NCBI GenBank assembly: GCA_019240475.1
Contig: JAFAYI010000036.1
Location: 186,001 to 250,000 of the forward strand
Reading direction: 5' to 3'
From: Acidobacteriaceae bacterium
Lineage (GTDB): Bacteria > Acidobacteriota > Terriglobia > Bryobacterales > Bryobacteraceae
DNA: 64,000 nt
Both the position numbers and the translations under genes were made by a program. Each line of letters starts with the position of its first letter. Position 1 is the first letter of the stretch. Below the pieces are notes generated by a model that was not told the DNA's origin, ran no database searches, and saw only the letters and a list, made by a program, of their open reading frames with translations. This document shows, in pieces, positions 43,992 through 53,753 of this stretch.

Positions 43992-46205
43992 GTGGACAAA
44001 GTAGCGATAGACCCTGTGTGCGGAATGCAGGTGGACCCGCAAAGAGCGACTCGAAGCGAGTTGGCGGGTAAAACCTATTATTTCTGCTGTGAAGGATGCA
44101 AAAAGAAGTTCGAGGGCAAGGGGGCGCCAGCGGTTGCAAGCGGCACAGCCGAATACACGTGCCCCATGCATCCGGAGGTCAGAAAAACAGGGCCGGGAGC
44201 GTGTCCGAAATGCGGCATGGCGCTGGAACCGCTGGAGATCACGGGTGAGGACGCAAACCCGGAGTTGGCGGATATGCAGCGAAGATTCTGGATTAGCGCG
44301 GTGTTGAGCGCTCCGCTGCTGGCTTTTATGGTTCTTGGCTGGAGGGGCCACGCGATGCAGGCGGGGGCGCGATGGATCGAGCTTGCTTTGGCAACGCCTG
44401 TGGTTATTTGGGGAGGACTTCCCTTCTTCGCACGCGCATGGGTGTCGGTGTCGAACCGGAACCTTAACATGTTCACGCTGATCGCCTTGGGCAGCGGGAC
44501 CGGATATGTATTTAGCGCGGTGGCTGCGATTGCGCCTTGGACCATTCCGTCGTCTTTTCGAACGGCCGCTGGCGAACTGCCTCTCTATTTCGAGCCGGCG
44601 GCAGTGATTATATTGTTGGTGCTTCTGGGGCAGATCCTGGAACTGCGAGCCCGAGCGCAAACGGCCGGCGCGATTAAGTCGCTATTGAGCCTGGCGCCCA
44701 AGGGCGCCAGGTTGGTGGAGGACAACGGAGAGCGAGACATTGCGATTGAGCAGATTGAAGTGGGCGACCGGCTGCGCGTGCGTCCGGGCGAAAATATTCC
44801 GGCAGACGGCGTCATCGTGGAGGGAAGCAGTACAGTCGACGAATCGATGATTAGCGGCGAGTCGATGCCGGTAGACAAGATGGCAGGCGCGCCTGTAACT
44901 GGGGGAACTCTGAATACCTCGGGCAGCTTTGTCATGCGCGCGGAGCGGGTGGGTAGCGACACGCTGCTGAGCCAGATCGTACGGCTGGTAAGCGAAGCGC
45001 AGCGAACGAGAGCGCCCATTCAGAAGTTAGCGGACAAAGTGGCCGCTTATTTCGTTCCCGCGGTGGTGCTATGCGCCGCCGTTACGTTCGCGGCGTGGAG
45101 CGTTTGGGGCCCGGCGCCTCGTTTCGGTAACGCCTTAATGAACGCGATTGCTGTACTCATCGTCGCTTGCCCGTGCGCTCTGGGATTGGCGACGCCAATG
45201 TCGATCATGGTCGGCACGGGACGCGGTGCGAAGGCGGGCATCCTGATCCGTAATGCGGAAGCCCTGGAGTTGCTGCACAGGGTAGACACCGTGGCAATGG
45301 ATAAGACGGGGACATTGACCGAAGGCAGGCCCAAGGTCGTGCGCGTGCAAGCCCTGAATGGGTTTAGCGAAGTCGAGGTGCTTCAATTGGCGGCGAGCCT
45401 CGAACGCGCCAGTGAGCATCCGCTTGCTAACGCGATCGTAAGCGCCGCCGAGGAGCGCGGGATCGGTTTCAAAAGAGTTGAAGAGTTTAGCTCATCGGCG
45501 GGCATGGGCGTCACCGGCAGAGTGTCGGGACGGTTCGTTGCGGTAGGCAATCGGGGGCTAGTGGAAAGCGCGGAGAACCACGCGCAGGAGGGCGAAACAT
45601 CCGTGTTCGTCGGCGTGGACGGCCGATTGGCGGGAGCAATTGCATTAGCGGATCCGGTGAAGGCAACGGCGCGGAAAGCCATGGAACGGCTGCACCGGGA
45701 GAAGATACGGATTTGTATGTTGACCGGCGATACTCGGGCAGTGGCGGAGAGAGTGGCAAGTGAATTGGGGATCGACGACATAAGAGCGGAAATCCTGCCG
45801 GTGGAAAAAGCCCAGGCCATTCTGACGCTCAAGGCAGGTGGGCGCGTGGTCGCAATGGCAGGAGATGGCGTGAACGACGCGCCGGCGCTGGCGGCAGCCG
45901 ACGTGGGCATCGCGATGAGTACCGGAACCGATATTGCGATTGAGAGCGCTAGCGTGACTCTACTCCACGGAGACCTGCTTGGAGTGGCGCGCGCCGTACG
46001 CCTTAGCCGCGCGACCATGCGCAATATCCGGCAGAATCTTTTCTTCGCGTTCGTCTACAACATGCTGGGCGTACCGATTGCCGCGGGCCTGCTTTACCCG
46101 TTCTTTGGGCTGCTGCTGAGCCCGATGATCGCCAGCCTCGCCATGACGTTCAGTTCGGTATCCGTAATTGGCAATGCTTTGCGTCTGAGAAGGCTGCCGC
46201 TTTAG
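43992..46205 (+). CDS. copper-type P1B ATPase with YHS and heavy-metal-binding N-domains
   Basis: A 737-residue metal-exporting ATPase starting with GTG. Residues 5-42 are a YHS domain (DPVCGMQVDP, YYFCCEGCKKKFEG). Residues 54-80 are the heavy-metal-binding module YTCPMHPEV with GACPKCGMALEP. The core has the membrane metal site CPC (393-395), the phosphorylated Asp437 (DKTGTLTEG), an SEHPLA motif and GDGVNDAPAL. The classical HMA ferredoxin-like domain is absent, replaced by the YHS/HMBD pair as in many CopA/SilP-type pumps. Copper or silver export is the likely role. It is 70 bases after the efflux operon. Confidence 0.94.
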   Translation: MDKVAIDPVCGMQVDPQRATRSELAGKTYYFCCEGCKKKFEGKGAPAVASGTAEYTCPMHPEVRKTGPGACPKCGMALEPLEITGEDANPELADMQRRFWISAVLSAPLLAFMVLGWRGHAMQAGARWIELALATPVVIWGGLPFFARAWVSVSNRNLNMFTLIALGSGTGYVFSAVAAIAPWTIPSSFRTAAGELPLYFEPAAVIILLVLLGQILELRARAQTAGAIKSLLSLAPKGARLVEDNGERDIAIEQIEVGDRLRVRPGENIPADGVIVEGSSTVDESMISGESMPVDKMAGAPVTGGTLNTSGSFVMRAERVGSDTLLSQIVRLVSEAQRTRAPIQKLADKVAAYFVPAVVLCAAVTFAAWSVWGPAPRFGNALMNAIAVLIVACPCALGLATPMSIMVGTGRGAKAGILIRNAEALELLHRVDTVAMDKTGTLTEGRPKVVRVQALNGFSEVEVLQLAASLERASEHPLANAIVSAAEERGIGFKRVEEFSSSAGMGVTGRVSGRFVAVGNRGLVESAENHAQEGETSVFVGVDGRLAGAIALADPVKATARKAMERLHREKIRICMLTGDTRAVAERVASELGIDDIRAEILPVEKAQAILTLKAGGRVVAMAGDGVNDAPALAAADVGIAMSTGTDIAIESASVTLLHGDLLGVARAVRLSRATMRNIRQNLFFAFVYNMLGVPIAAGLLYPFFGLLLSPMIASLAMTFSSVSVIGNALRLRRLPL

Positions 46206-46329
46206 ATTGCCGCAGCGGCTTGGGCGGAGGCGGTCCTCTCGTATCGCTTTCACAGCGTTATTACGAGTTGTTTCCCAACTGCTCAAAAACAAATGGTAGA
46301 GTAAGAAACCTAGTTGGGGGACATTAGCC

Positions 46330-49300
46330 GTGACCTTGAACCGCCGGCGAGTGCAGCTATGCCGTGAGGCGTTCGTGTACCTGGTGATTGCGTGGGGGGC
46401 GACGAGCGCGGTCGTTTGGGGAGCGTCCGCAGCGGGAGGAGACACTCCCGACAACGATGCGTTGCAGAAAGAATCGGCAGGCGATCTAGCGGGGGCCAGA
46501 TCCATACTGGAACAGCGAGCGAGCGGCGAAAACGACAGCTCCGCAGCGGCGATTCTGGCGGAATTTTTGGATCGTCACGGCGATCCAGGAAGCCGGAATG
46601 CTTACCTGAAATGGGCCTCGCTCGAGAAGAATGAGGACAGGCGAAGAGTGGCTCTTCGGCAGGTCGTTCTGCTCGACATGCTCAACGGCGTCACGGGCAA
46701 TTTGCAGAGCGATCTGGAGCAGTATGGGAGGGCGGGCGGCGCCGACTTTTCAACTCCGGAAGATCGGGAAAAGAAAACCACGGTCTCGACAGTGACGATT
46801 CCGGGACCGCTTTCGTCGTTTGCGCGGATGGCGGCGCTTACTCCCGAATTGCGCCCCGAGGACCTTCTTCCCGCGCTGGCTCGAAATGTGGTTACGAACG
46901 GTTATGAGGCCTCGGGCAGCGAGGTCTTGCAGCCGACCGAATACTTGAAGCTCTTGACGAGGTACATCGGCGAGGCCCGAGAGCTGCAGGCGATGGCTGG
47001 CCCGAACAGGAAAATCGTGATTCCAGCCTGCGATAGCGAGGAGACGGGGAATCTTCTAAAGGTTCTTGGATATCGCATGCGCGGATCTTGCGGGGGCGAC
47101 ATCGTACTTGAGACCGTGAATCCAACACGCGCGTTCGTAACAGTGGATTCGGCATTCCCGCTCACGGAACTGGAACAGGATTTGCGGGCCAATCGGCGGT
47201 TCGAGATGACTTACGCGCCGGCGACAGTTCCGGTGCTCTATAACGCAGGTTATTGGCTGACAGCTTCAGGGCGCGCGGCTCAAGGAGATTTCCTGGATGC
47301 CTTTCTCTCGGATCCTTCGCTTTGCCGCCTGTACCTGGGTTTGTCGCAGTTGGACAGAGCGACTGCCGAGGCGTTACGAGCCAAGATGTCGGCGGCCCGT
47401 CTGAAGATTTACTCGCATGTGTTGGACTTCTTCGGCGGAATGTTCGCAGTCCGCAACGGCTCGGCCGTCGTGCCGGGATCGGCGAGGATGTGGAGCCAGA
47501 TGGTTGGCGTGTCGCCCACGAATCCGGGCGCGTTTTTCGAACGACTGATGGCGGCCGACGACGGATGGATGGCGAGCTATTTCGATACGCTCTCGCGCGT
47601 GGAGGGACCTACGGCGGATTACCTTCTGCAGCCTGAGCGCATGAGACGCTTTTACGAAGCGCTCCGCGGGAAGATCACAAGTCCAGGACCGGCGCGTCCC
47701 GTCTTTCGATCGAGCACGGAACTGATGTTGCTGACCACCTCCTTGCGCATGGACGCCAATGGACAGCCGCACGTTCCCGGAGATATCGATGTTTGGCGCA
47801 ACTTATTCATCCATCATCCTCACGGGAAATATGACGGGCGGTTAACCCGTTCGGCAGCGGCGTGGCGAACCAGCGACGACGTCATGGAAGCGTTGTTCGG
47901 GTTGAGCCGCAAGACTGTAGAAAACGAGCCTCTCAGGATATTTCTTCTGCTGAACGACGTGGATCGTTATCGTGCGCGCCCGATGTCTCCGCAACTCGCG
48001 GCCCGTTTAATCGCCGGATACCGAAACTTCGGCGCGCAATACGTGCTGTTGGCGGACGCGCCCAATCTGAGCGAGGTCACCATAAAGGCTTATCTGGATG
48101 TCTGCACGGAGATGTCTGGAATCCACGACAATCTGCTTAAAGGCGATGCGACAGGTACATTTCAGGCCGCTGTGGAATTGTGGCGAATTCTGCGCCGGCA
48201 GGGATCGATTCCGGCCAGCGCGGAAGACGATAGCTTCGCTAAATTGATTGCTCCGTTCAGTCACATTAAGGCGGCGGCAGACGTATTCGTGGCGGGGCGC
48301 GCGAGTACCGATGTTTTGCTGGCCTCGGCAAACGCGCCCGCGAGCGGAGGTTCCCAGGAACGATTAGTGGAACTGCTGGTCGGGAAACTGCGCGTTGCGG
48401 AAGGCGAGGAACCGCCGACGCCGGTCGAGAACCTGCTGCGAGCGCTCGATGCGCAACGACTGGTATCCATGGATGCGCTCTTCAATGCCGCGGATCGCCT
48501 AGCCAAAGGCACGGCCGACGCGAAGACACTGAAGGGAATCGACGAGCAGCTTGCGCGGCTGGAAGAGACGCAGTCCAATCGATCTTCGCTTTCAGGCGAA
48601 GAGAGGGGCTCGCTCGGCGCAGGATATTGGAGCGACCGTCACGTAGACCAGGAACGTAAGCTGAATCTGGATAACTTACTGAAGGACGCCGGGAAGAAAG
48701 ATGCGCGTGGCGCTTTTGCGCCGCTGCTGCGCGACGCGATGGTGGGGTTGGTTTATAGCTACTACACGCCCGTGGGTGGGCAGCTCTTGCTCACCAATCC
48801 ACTCCTCGTCAGGTCGCACGATTTCGTCGGAACCGAAAGTGCTCCGTCCCAGTGGCGCATGACAGAAGTGGCTGGGACTGGTTGGCCGCAGAGCGCCGGC
48901 GGACGGCTGACCGGCTCTTTGATATCGCTGCCTTACGCAATCGCGGAGGCCGAACAGAACTTTCTAACACCGAAGCGCGAGCAGGCATTGATCTGGTCGG
49001 ATCTAGTTCCGCAATTGATCGCGGACGTCACCATCAATCGCTGGCGAAATATCACGCCTGTGCGATTGCGCTGGGTTTCGCTGCACGTTGAGCGCGGGCG
49101 TACGCTGTTGGCTGCGGCGGCGTTGGACAGATCGCTGGAGCCGCGCGTACTCGATTCCTATGAACGCTTTGCGACTCCTGGACGCGTCGAGCGGCTGCGG
49201 GACCGATTGCGCGCGGGCGATGTCCGCGAAGCTGTCGCGGATGTTCCGGCCTCGATTCTATATGCAATCGCGAGCGACCTGTCGCTCAAGGACGCGCCTT

Positions 49301-49716
49301 CCGATATTGCGTCTTTGGAGATAGCGTCGATCGCCAGCCAGAACCCGAATGAAGTTTCGGAGGAAGCTGTCGGACATTCTTTTGGCACCCCCAAGCCGAC
49401 GCTGACACATTCGTACCGGCCCGGCCTGCTGTACCTGAGGACGTTTCCCGCTTTGATGGGCTACTCGAGCAGAATCCTCGCTGAGAGCTGGGAGTCGAAC
49501 AATTTATATTATGCGGCCTTAGCCGACGAAGTGGGGGTACCGGCGGATCGATTGGATGAGTATGTGCCTGAGTGGAATCGAGCGACTATAGAAAACATTT
49601 TCGCCACGCACTTAGAGGACTGGCCGGCGTTAGTGCGATCGCTGAACACGACAGCCGAGAGCGTGAGGCATCGCGGCGGCAGCGAAAAAACGGCGGCAAA
49701 TATATCCAGGAACTAG
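46330..49716 (+). CDS. large secreted protein of unknown function
   Basis: An 1128-residue protein starting with GTG, with a GGGGGA ribosome site about 10 bases upstream. A membrane or signal segment is at residues 14-35 (AFVYLVIAWGATSAVVWGASAAGG). The following 70 residues look like short helical repeats (AGDLAGARSILEQRA). The rest appears mainly helical with no motif I can name, and no transmembrane segments after the first. It is 12 bases upstream of a VWFA gene, so the two are almost certainly co-expressed. I infer a secreted or periplasmic scaffold partner; no enzymatic function can be claimed. Confidence 0.8.
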   Translation: MTLNRRRVQLCREAFVYLVIAWGATSAVVWGASAAGGDTPDNDALQKESAGDLAGARSILEQRASGENDSSAAAILAEFLDRHGDPGSRNAYLKWASLEKNEDRRRVALRQVVLLDMLNGVTGNLQSDLEQYGRAGGADFSTPEDREKKTTVSTVTIPGPLSSFARMAALTPELRPEDLLPALARNVVTNGYEASGSEVLQPTEYLKLLTRYIGEARELQAMAGPNRKIVIPACDSEETGNLLKVLGYRMRGSCGGDIVLETVNPTRAFVTVDSAFPLTELEQDLRANRRFEMTYAPATVPVLYNAGYWLTASGRAAQGDFLDAFLSDPSLCRLYLGLSQLDRATAEALRAKMSAARLKIYSHVLDFFGGMFAVRNGSAVVPGSARMWSQMVGVSPTNPGAFFERLMAADDGWMASYFDTLSRVEGPTADYLLQPERMRRFYEALRGKITSPGPARPVFRSSTELMLLTTSLRMDANGQPHVPGDIDVWRNLFIHHPHGKYDGRLTRSAAAWRTSDDVMEALFGLSRKTVENEPLRIFLLLNDVDRYRARPMSPQLAARLIAGYRNFGAQYVLLADAPNLSEVTIKAYLDVCTEMSGIHDNLLKGDATGTFQAAVELWRILRRQGSIPASAEDDSFAKLIAPFSHIKAAADVFVAGRASTDVLLASANAPASGGSQERLVELLVGKLRVAEGEEPPTPVENLLRALDAQRLVSMDALFNAADRLAKGTADAKTLKGIDEQLARLEETQSNRSSLSGEERGSLGAGYWSDRHVDQERKLNLDNLLKDAGKKDARGAFAPLLRDAMVGLVYSYYTPVGGQLLLTNPLLVRSHDFVGTESAPSQWRMTEVAGTGWPQSAGGRLTGSLISLPYAIAEAEQNFLTPKREQALIWSDLVPQLIADVTINRWRNITPVRLRWVSLHVERGRTLLAAAALDRSLEPRVLDSYERFATPGRVERLRDRLRAGDVREAVADVPASILYAIASDLSLKDAPSDIASLEIASIASQNPNEVSEEAVGHSFGTPKPTLTHSYRPGLLYLRTFPALMGYSSRILAESWESNNLYYAALADEVGVPADRLDEYVPEWNRATIENIFATHLEDWPALVRSLNTTAESVRHRGGSEKTAANISRN

Positions 49717-49728
49717 CGAGGTGAATTT

Positions 49729-50751
49729 GTGAAAACACTCGTTCGGATTGCGTGCTTCTTCCTGATCGCCGCTTTTTCCGCCGGTCTTTGGATGCGCGCC
49801 CAGGAAGATCAAACCACGTTTCGAGTGAAGGTGGACATGGTGGTGCTCGGGTTCACCGTGACGGATCAGAAGGGCAAGTACGTAAACGGGCTTAAGCCGA
49901 AGGATTTCAGAGTCTACGAAGACGATATTACGGAAAAGATCTCGACCTTTGCGGAAGGCAATCACGCGCCCGTCCAGGTGCTGGACAACGGAGAGATTCG
50001 GCCGATCCACGGAAATCCCAACGCGGTCACAGGACCAGGCGGTATTCCGCCAAGCCCGGATGTTGTGAACCTGCGCTCGGACTCGGCGGGCACCAATGTG
50101 TTCGTGCTGTTCGACACCAGCAACTACATGTACCGGGGATTCGTATACGCCTCCGATGCAATTGCGGATTTTATACGCGGACTGGACCGCGCCGATTCCG
50201 TAGCAGTCTATACGTACAGCCGAAACCTGAATCGCGCAGTACCGCTGGCCAGGGATCGCACCCTGGCGATCGCGGGATTGCGAAATGCCGTCGCGGGCGA
50301 TGACTCGGCCTTATATAACTGCCTGCTGTTGACGCTGCGCGATGCCGCAAAAGTTCCAGGCCGCAAGGTTGTGATTGTATTTTCAAACGGGCCTGATAAC
50401 GCAAGCATGGTCGCGCCGGACGACGTGCGCGCCGTGGCCGAAGACGAAGGAATTCCGATATACGTGATCTCAACCAGCGAGCTGAATAGAGATCCGATCT
50501 CGGCGGCAACCTTCAAACGAATCTCAACGAATACGGGCGGCAAGAGTTACTTCGCCAAGACCTGGCAGAAGCAGGTGGAAGCGTTCGAATCGATTCGCGA
50601 GGACTTAGGCAATAGTTACACCATTACTTACTACCCGCAGCCGAACCCCAACGAAGGATTCCGCCGGATTCGAGTAGAGATTACATCGGAAGCAGCAAAG
50701 AAATACAAGATTCGCGCGCGTCCAGGATACAGGCCACAACGGGGTTTGTAA
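49729..50751 (+). CDS. VWFA-related acidobacterial protein, degenerate metal site
   Basis: A 340-residue exported protein starting with GTG after GCGAGGTG. It has a signal peptide (LVRIACFFLIAAFSAGLWMRA) and the family N-terminal domain VVLGFTVTDQKGKYVNGLKPKDFRVYEDD. The A domain starts at NVFVLFDTSNYMYRG. Here the metal motif D-x-S-x-S reads DTSNY, so the second Ser is lost and metal binding may be weak. It continues VVIVFSNGPDNASM and ends with the family C-terminus RARPGYRPQ. It is coupled to the 1128-residue protein upstream. Confidence 0.85.
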   Translation: MKTLVRIACFFLIAAFSAGLWMRAQEDQTTFRVKVDMVVLGFTVTDQKGKYVNGLKPKDFRVYEDDITEKISTFAEGNHAPVQVLDNGEIRPIHGNPNAVTGPGGIPPSPDVVNLRSDSAGTNVFVLFDTSNYMYRGFVYASDAIADFIRGLDRADSVAVYTYSRNLNRAVPLARDRTLAIAGLRNAVAGDDSALYNCLLLTLRDAAKVPGRKVVIVFSNGPDNASMVAPDDVRAVAEDEGIPIYVISTSELNRDPISAATFKRISTNTGGKSYFAKTWQKQVEAFESIREDLGNSYTITYYPQPNPNEGFRRIRVEITSEAAKKYKIRARPGYRPQRGL

Positions 50752-50752
50752 G

Positions 50753-51502
50753 TTAATTCCGTCGTTTGACAGGGAGCGGGCCGTAAGCTTGGGATACCGG
50801 CATAAGCTGAATTGAGTTGATGTTCACATGCGCGGGACGAGTAGCGGCCCAATGGACCGCGTCGGCTACATCTTCCGGCGTCAGCGGCTGAGTTCCTTCA
50901 TAGACGGCCCGCGCCTTCTGCTTATCGCCTTTGAATCTAACCTCGGAGAATTCGGTGCCGCCGACCAGACCGGGCTGAATGTCCGTGACGCGAACGGCTG
51001 TGCCAAACAGGTCCGCCCGCAGATTATTGCTGAATTGATGAACGAAAGACTTGGCGGCGCCATATACGTTGCCGCCCGGGTATGGCCACTCGGCCGCGGT
51101 GGACCCCAGGTTGATGATGTGTCCACGGTTGCGCTCGACCATGCCAGTCAGCAGCAGACGCGTACAGTAAACGACTCCTTTAACATTGCTGTCGATCATC
51201 GCGTCCCAATCGTCCAAGCTGGCATTTTGAGCGAGATCGAGGCCGAGCGCTCCTCCCGCATTGTTCACCAGGATGTCCACTTCCGCGAAATCAGCGGGAA
51301 GGCTGGCGATGGCGTGCTCGGCATCACTGCGCTTTCCCACGTCGAAAGCCAGCGGAAGGAACATATCGCCAATCTCGCCATGCAAACTGTCGAGACGGTC
51401 TTTGCGCCGGCCGGCGCCAACGACCCTGGCGCCATCCTTCGCGAAGGTTCTTGCGATTGTGAGGCCGAAGCCGGAGGTAGCTCCCGTGACAAAGACAACC
51501 AT
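50753..51502 (-). CDS. short-chain dehydrogenase (YdfG-like)
   Basis: A 249-residue cytosolic SDR starting at ATG 51502, where the Rossmann strand MVVFVTGATSGFGLTIA begins; longer starts are low-quality sequence. Other landmarks: AGRRKDRL (NADPH preference), ILVNNAGGALGL, the catalytic Ser-Tyr-Lys in NLGSTAAEWPYPGGNVYGAAKSFV, and IQPGLVGGTEF. This pattern matches the YdfG group, which oxidises 3-hydroxy acids or serine. It is divergent from cas10, with 150 bases between starts, and convergent with the VWFA gene. A functional link to either is not implied. Confidence 0.88.
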   Translation of the reverse strand: MVVFVTGATSGFGLTIARTFAKDGARVVGAGRRKDRLDSLHGEIGDMFLPLAFDVGKRSDAEHAIASLPADFAEVDILVNNAGGALGLDLAQNASLDDWDAMIDSNVKGVVYCTRLLLTGMVERNRGHIINLGSTAAEWPYPGGNVYGAAKSFVHQFSNNLRADLFGTAVRVTDIQPGLVGGTEFSEVRFKGDKQKARAVYEGTQPLTPEDVADAVHWAATRPAHVNINSIQLMPVSQAYGPLPVKRRN

Positions 51503-51652
51503 GCTTTCAGGATAAATTGTGCGAAAGCGGAGCGAGTGGCCCAAGGCGCGGCCTTCGGAGAGCCTGGCGGAACGTTGTGTTAGGCTGATAAGCGTTCTCT
51601 GCGGTATGACGCTTAGCCCGCTCACCTTGCGGGTCGCCACGACCTTTTCGCC

Positions 51653-53116
51653 ATGTCTCTTCAAGTCTTCTTGCAAGCTCAACTCATCGGGGCCGAAGAG
51701 TTCCTTGGCAATCGTTCGGGGGGCGCAAAGGACGGCGCGGCGGATCTCTTTGGGCGCTGCGCATGGCTGACTCTGGCTTGCGAAGTGCTGCCACGGGCGC
51801 TTTTGGCGGACTTGAAACTATCTCGCATGCTGCTCGGGTCGAGCAGCGCAGAGCAGTTCCTGCTAGTTCTCACGGAAGAAGACATCCCGAAAGCCGATGA
51901 ATTCCTGAGCCACGCAGCGAAGGCCATCGCTTTACTTTCGGCAAATTCCCTGCGCCTGGTTTGGGCGAGCACGGAAAACCTGGGAGCGTGGCCGGTAGTA
52001 CGGAAGCGGCTCGAAGATGCGCTGCTTGCGGCGACGGCGACGCCCATAAGAGGGGAAAACATTCAGCAGTTTTTCGCGCCGGAGACAGAAGCGAACGGTG
52101 GCGATGAGGCATATTTCGCGGAACTCGGGCGAAGCGTGGCGACGGCGGAACGAGTGGGGTGGTCCACCGAAGATCCAGCGCGCCTCACGTGGGATGGCGG
52201 GCAATACTCCTGGGCGCTGAAGGACGATTCGGGCGCCGACGATGACGCCATTTTGTTTCCGAGACGCATTGCGATGGACGAAAACGGGAGCGAAACGAGT
52301 TCGCTCGCCGAATTGGCTGCGCGCGCCGAAGGTACGGCGCACTGGGGCATCTTGCGGGGGGACGTGGATCAATTCGCAACACAACTGGAGCGAGCAGCTT
52401 CGATCGAAGAACACATTCATGTCTCCGTGCTGTTCAAGGAATTCTTCGCAGGAGAGCTTTCACTGCTGTGTACAATGCCAGGTTTCTGGCGCAAGGTAAG
52501 TATTCTTCATCGCGGTGGAGACGATTTCGCCGTGATCGGATCATGGGACGCGCTCATCGCCCTGGCTCGTGAGTTGCAGCGGATTTTTGAAAAATTCGTC
52601 GAGCACAATGCTCCATCGCTCCCGAGCCTGGAGGAAAAAACAATCAGCATGGCCCTTTCGATCGCATCGGAGACGGATCAGATGCCGGCCGTGGTGTTTC
52701 GCGAGGCGGGTTTGCAGTTGGCCGCGGCGAAAGCCACAGACCCGGGGGCTTTCCAAATTTTCGGCAATACAGTGGACTGGAAACGGCTGCATGAAGCCGA
52801 AGAACTGAAGGCGAGCCTGGTGCGTCTCGTGCGAGATTTCGGATACGCGCCGGAATACATTTCGGACTTAGCCTCGGTTTACCGGGAGTCGGCCTCAGCG
52901 CGCGGCTTCCGGAAGAACAAAGCTGTTCGAGTCGAGAAACCCTGGCGAACCTACATGAAAATTTCAAGCGTGGCGCCGCAGGAACGGGGCCGGGAAGTGA
53001 ACAACCTGCGGGCGGCAGTGATCACAAACCTGGTTGGAAAGAGAACGGCAGGGTTGAAACTGCGGCCAACAGCTCGCGTGGGATTGGAGTGGGCTCGGCT
53101 GGCGGCAGGCAACTAG
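51653..53116 (+). CDS. cas10: Cas10/Csm1, type III CRISPR large subunit, HD-less
   Basis: The large subunit of a type III effector complex. On target RNA binding its palm domains would make cyclic oligoadenylate. The 487-residue product is well short of the usual 750-850. An N-terminal palm-1-like domain covers about 1-125. The second palm has the Asp motif RGDVDQF (235-241) and the cyclase GGDD at 288-291 in LHRGGDDFAVIGSWD. A helical D4-like C-terminus follows. No HD nuclease motif and no CxxC zinc ribbon are present. An in-frame TAG at 51614 with no other start before 51653 rules out an unannotated N-terminal extension. No clear ribosome site is visible. It is the first gene of the csm operon. 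Confidence 0.88.
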   Translation: MSLQVFLQAQLIGAEEFLGNRSGGAKDGAADLFGRCAWLTLACEVLPRALLADLKLSRMLLGSSSAEQFLLVLTEEDIPKADEFLSHAAKAIALLSANSLRLVWASTENLGAWPVVRKRLEDALLAATATPIRGENIQQFFAPETEANGGDEAYFAELGRSVATAERVGWSTEDPARLTWDGGQYSWALKDDSGADDDAILFPRRIAMDENGSETSSLAELAARAEGTAHWGILRGDVDQFATQLERAASIEEHIHVSVLFKEFFAGELSLLCTMPGFWRKVSILHRGGDDFAVIGSWDALIALARELQRIFEKFVEHNAPSLPSLEEKTISMALSIASETDQMPAVVFREAGLQLAAAKATDPGAFQIFGNTVDWKRLHEAEELKASLVRLVRDFGYAPEYISDLASVYRESASARGFRKNKAVRVEKPWRTYMKISSVAPQERGREVNNLRAAVITNLVGKRTAGLKLRPTARVGLEWARLAAGN

Positions 53117-53126
53117 GGCGCGAACA

Positions 53127-53690
53127 ATGGCGGAAGGATTGAAGATGGCTGAAGTAGAAGAGAAAAGACCAGAGGAACGCCGGAGCGGAGAGAACCGGCC
53201 GCCGCGCGAGAATCGTGGCGGAGGCGGCCGGCCCGGCGGGGAACGCGGTGGCGAGAGAGGCGAGCGGGGAGCGGGAGACAGGCCGGGCGGTCGCGACCAG
53301 CGCGGAGGCGGAGGATTCCGTCCGGGCGGCGAGCGCCGAGGAGATGGCCCCCCTGAGATCGAGCTGGACAAGCTGATTAGCGACAGTCTGTATTTGGACA
53401 ACCAGGCGCACGTGGTGGTCAGCCGAATGCGCGACATGGATTCGGGGACGAAGAGCCAATTGCGGAGGCTATATAACGCTGTGCGGCGGGCCACTCGCGC
53501 TCCCGAGAGCGAGCGCCAGCATGAGTTTGTGATGGTGCGGGCGCGCCTGGCGTACACCATCGCGCGGCATTCCTTGCGGAGCTTGGATGCTCTGGAGCGC
53601 TTGCTGTTGCAAGTTACTCGCAAGAACGAAACGCGCGGATATGAGCGATTCCGCGATTTATTCGAAGCAATCATTGCGTACAACGAATAG
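53127..53690 (+). CDS. csm2: Csm2, type III-A small subunit, with RG-rich extension
   Basis: The small helical subunit that lines the inner belly of the Csm complex. The 187-residue product is long for the family (about 120-150). Residues 13-74 are an Arg/Gly-rich, disorder-type segment with 16 Arg and several RGG/GGERG units. The Csm2 domain proper starts at EIELDKLISDSLYLD and runs through QLRRLYNAVRRA, MVRARLAYTIAR and FRDLFEAIIAYN. It begins 10 bases after cas10. The assignment rests on position and the helical signature. The extension may bind RNA or another subunit. Confidence 0.83.
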   Translation: MAEGLKMAEVEEKRPEERRSGENRPPRENRGGGGRPGGERGGERGERGAGDRPGGRDQRGGGGFRPGGERRGDGPPEIELDKLISDSLYLDNQAHVVVSRMRDMDSGTKSQLRRLYNAVRRATRAPESERQHEFVMVRARLAYTIARHSLRSLDALERLLLQVTRKNETRGYERFRDLFEAIIAYNE

Positions 53691-53753
53691 ATAGCGACTT
53701 ATAGAACTTAGAAGCCTGGCGAAGAACCGGGCAATCAGACAGGATACTTACGT

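Noticed and set aside
43707..44660. 317-codon minus-strand frame across the DHA2 pump and P-type ATPase
   Set aside because: Antisense shadow of two confidently identified genes.
53691..53753. Possible CRISPR repeats or leader between csm2 and csm3
   Set aside because: The 63-base gap has no repeated unit; nor do the gaps before cas10 and after csm5.
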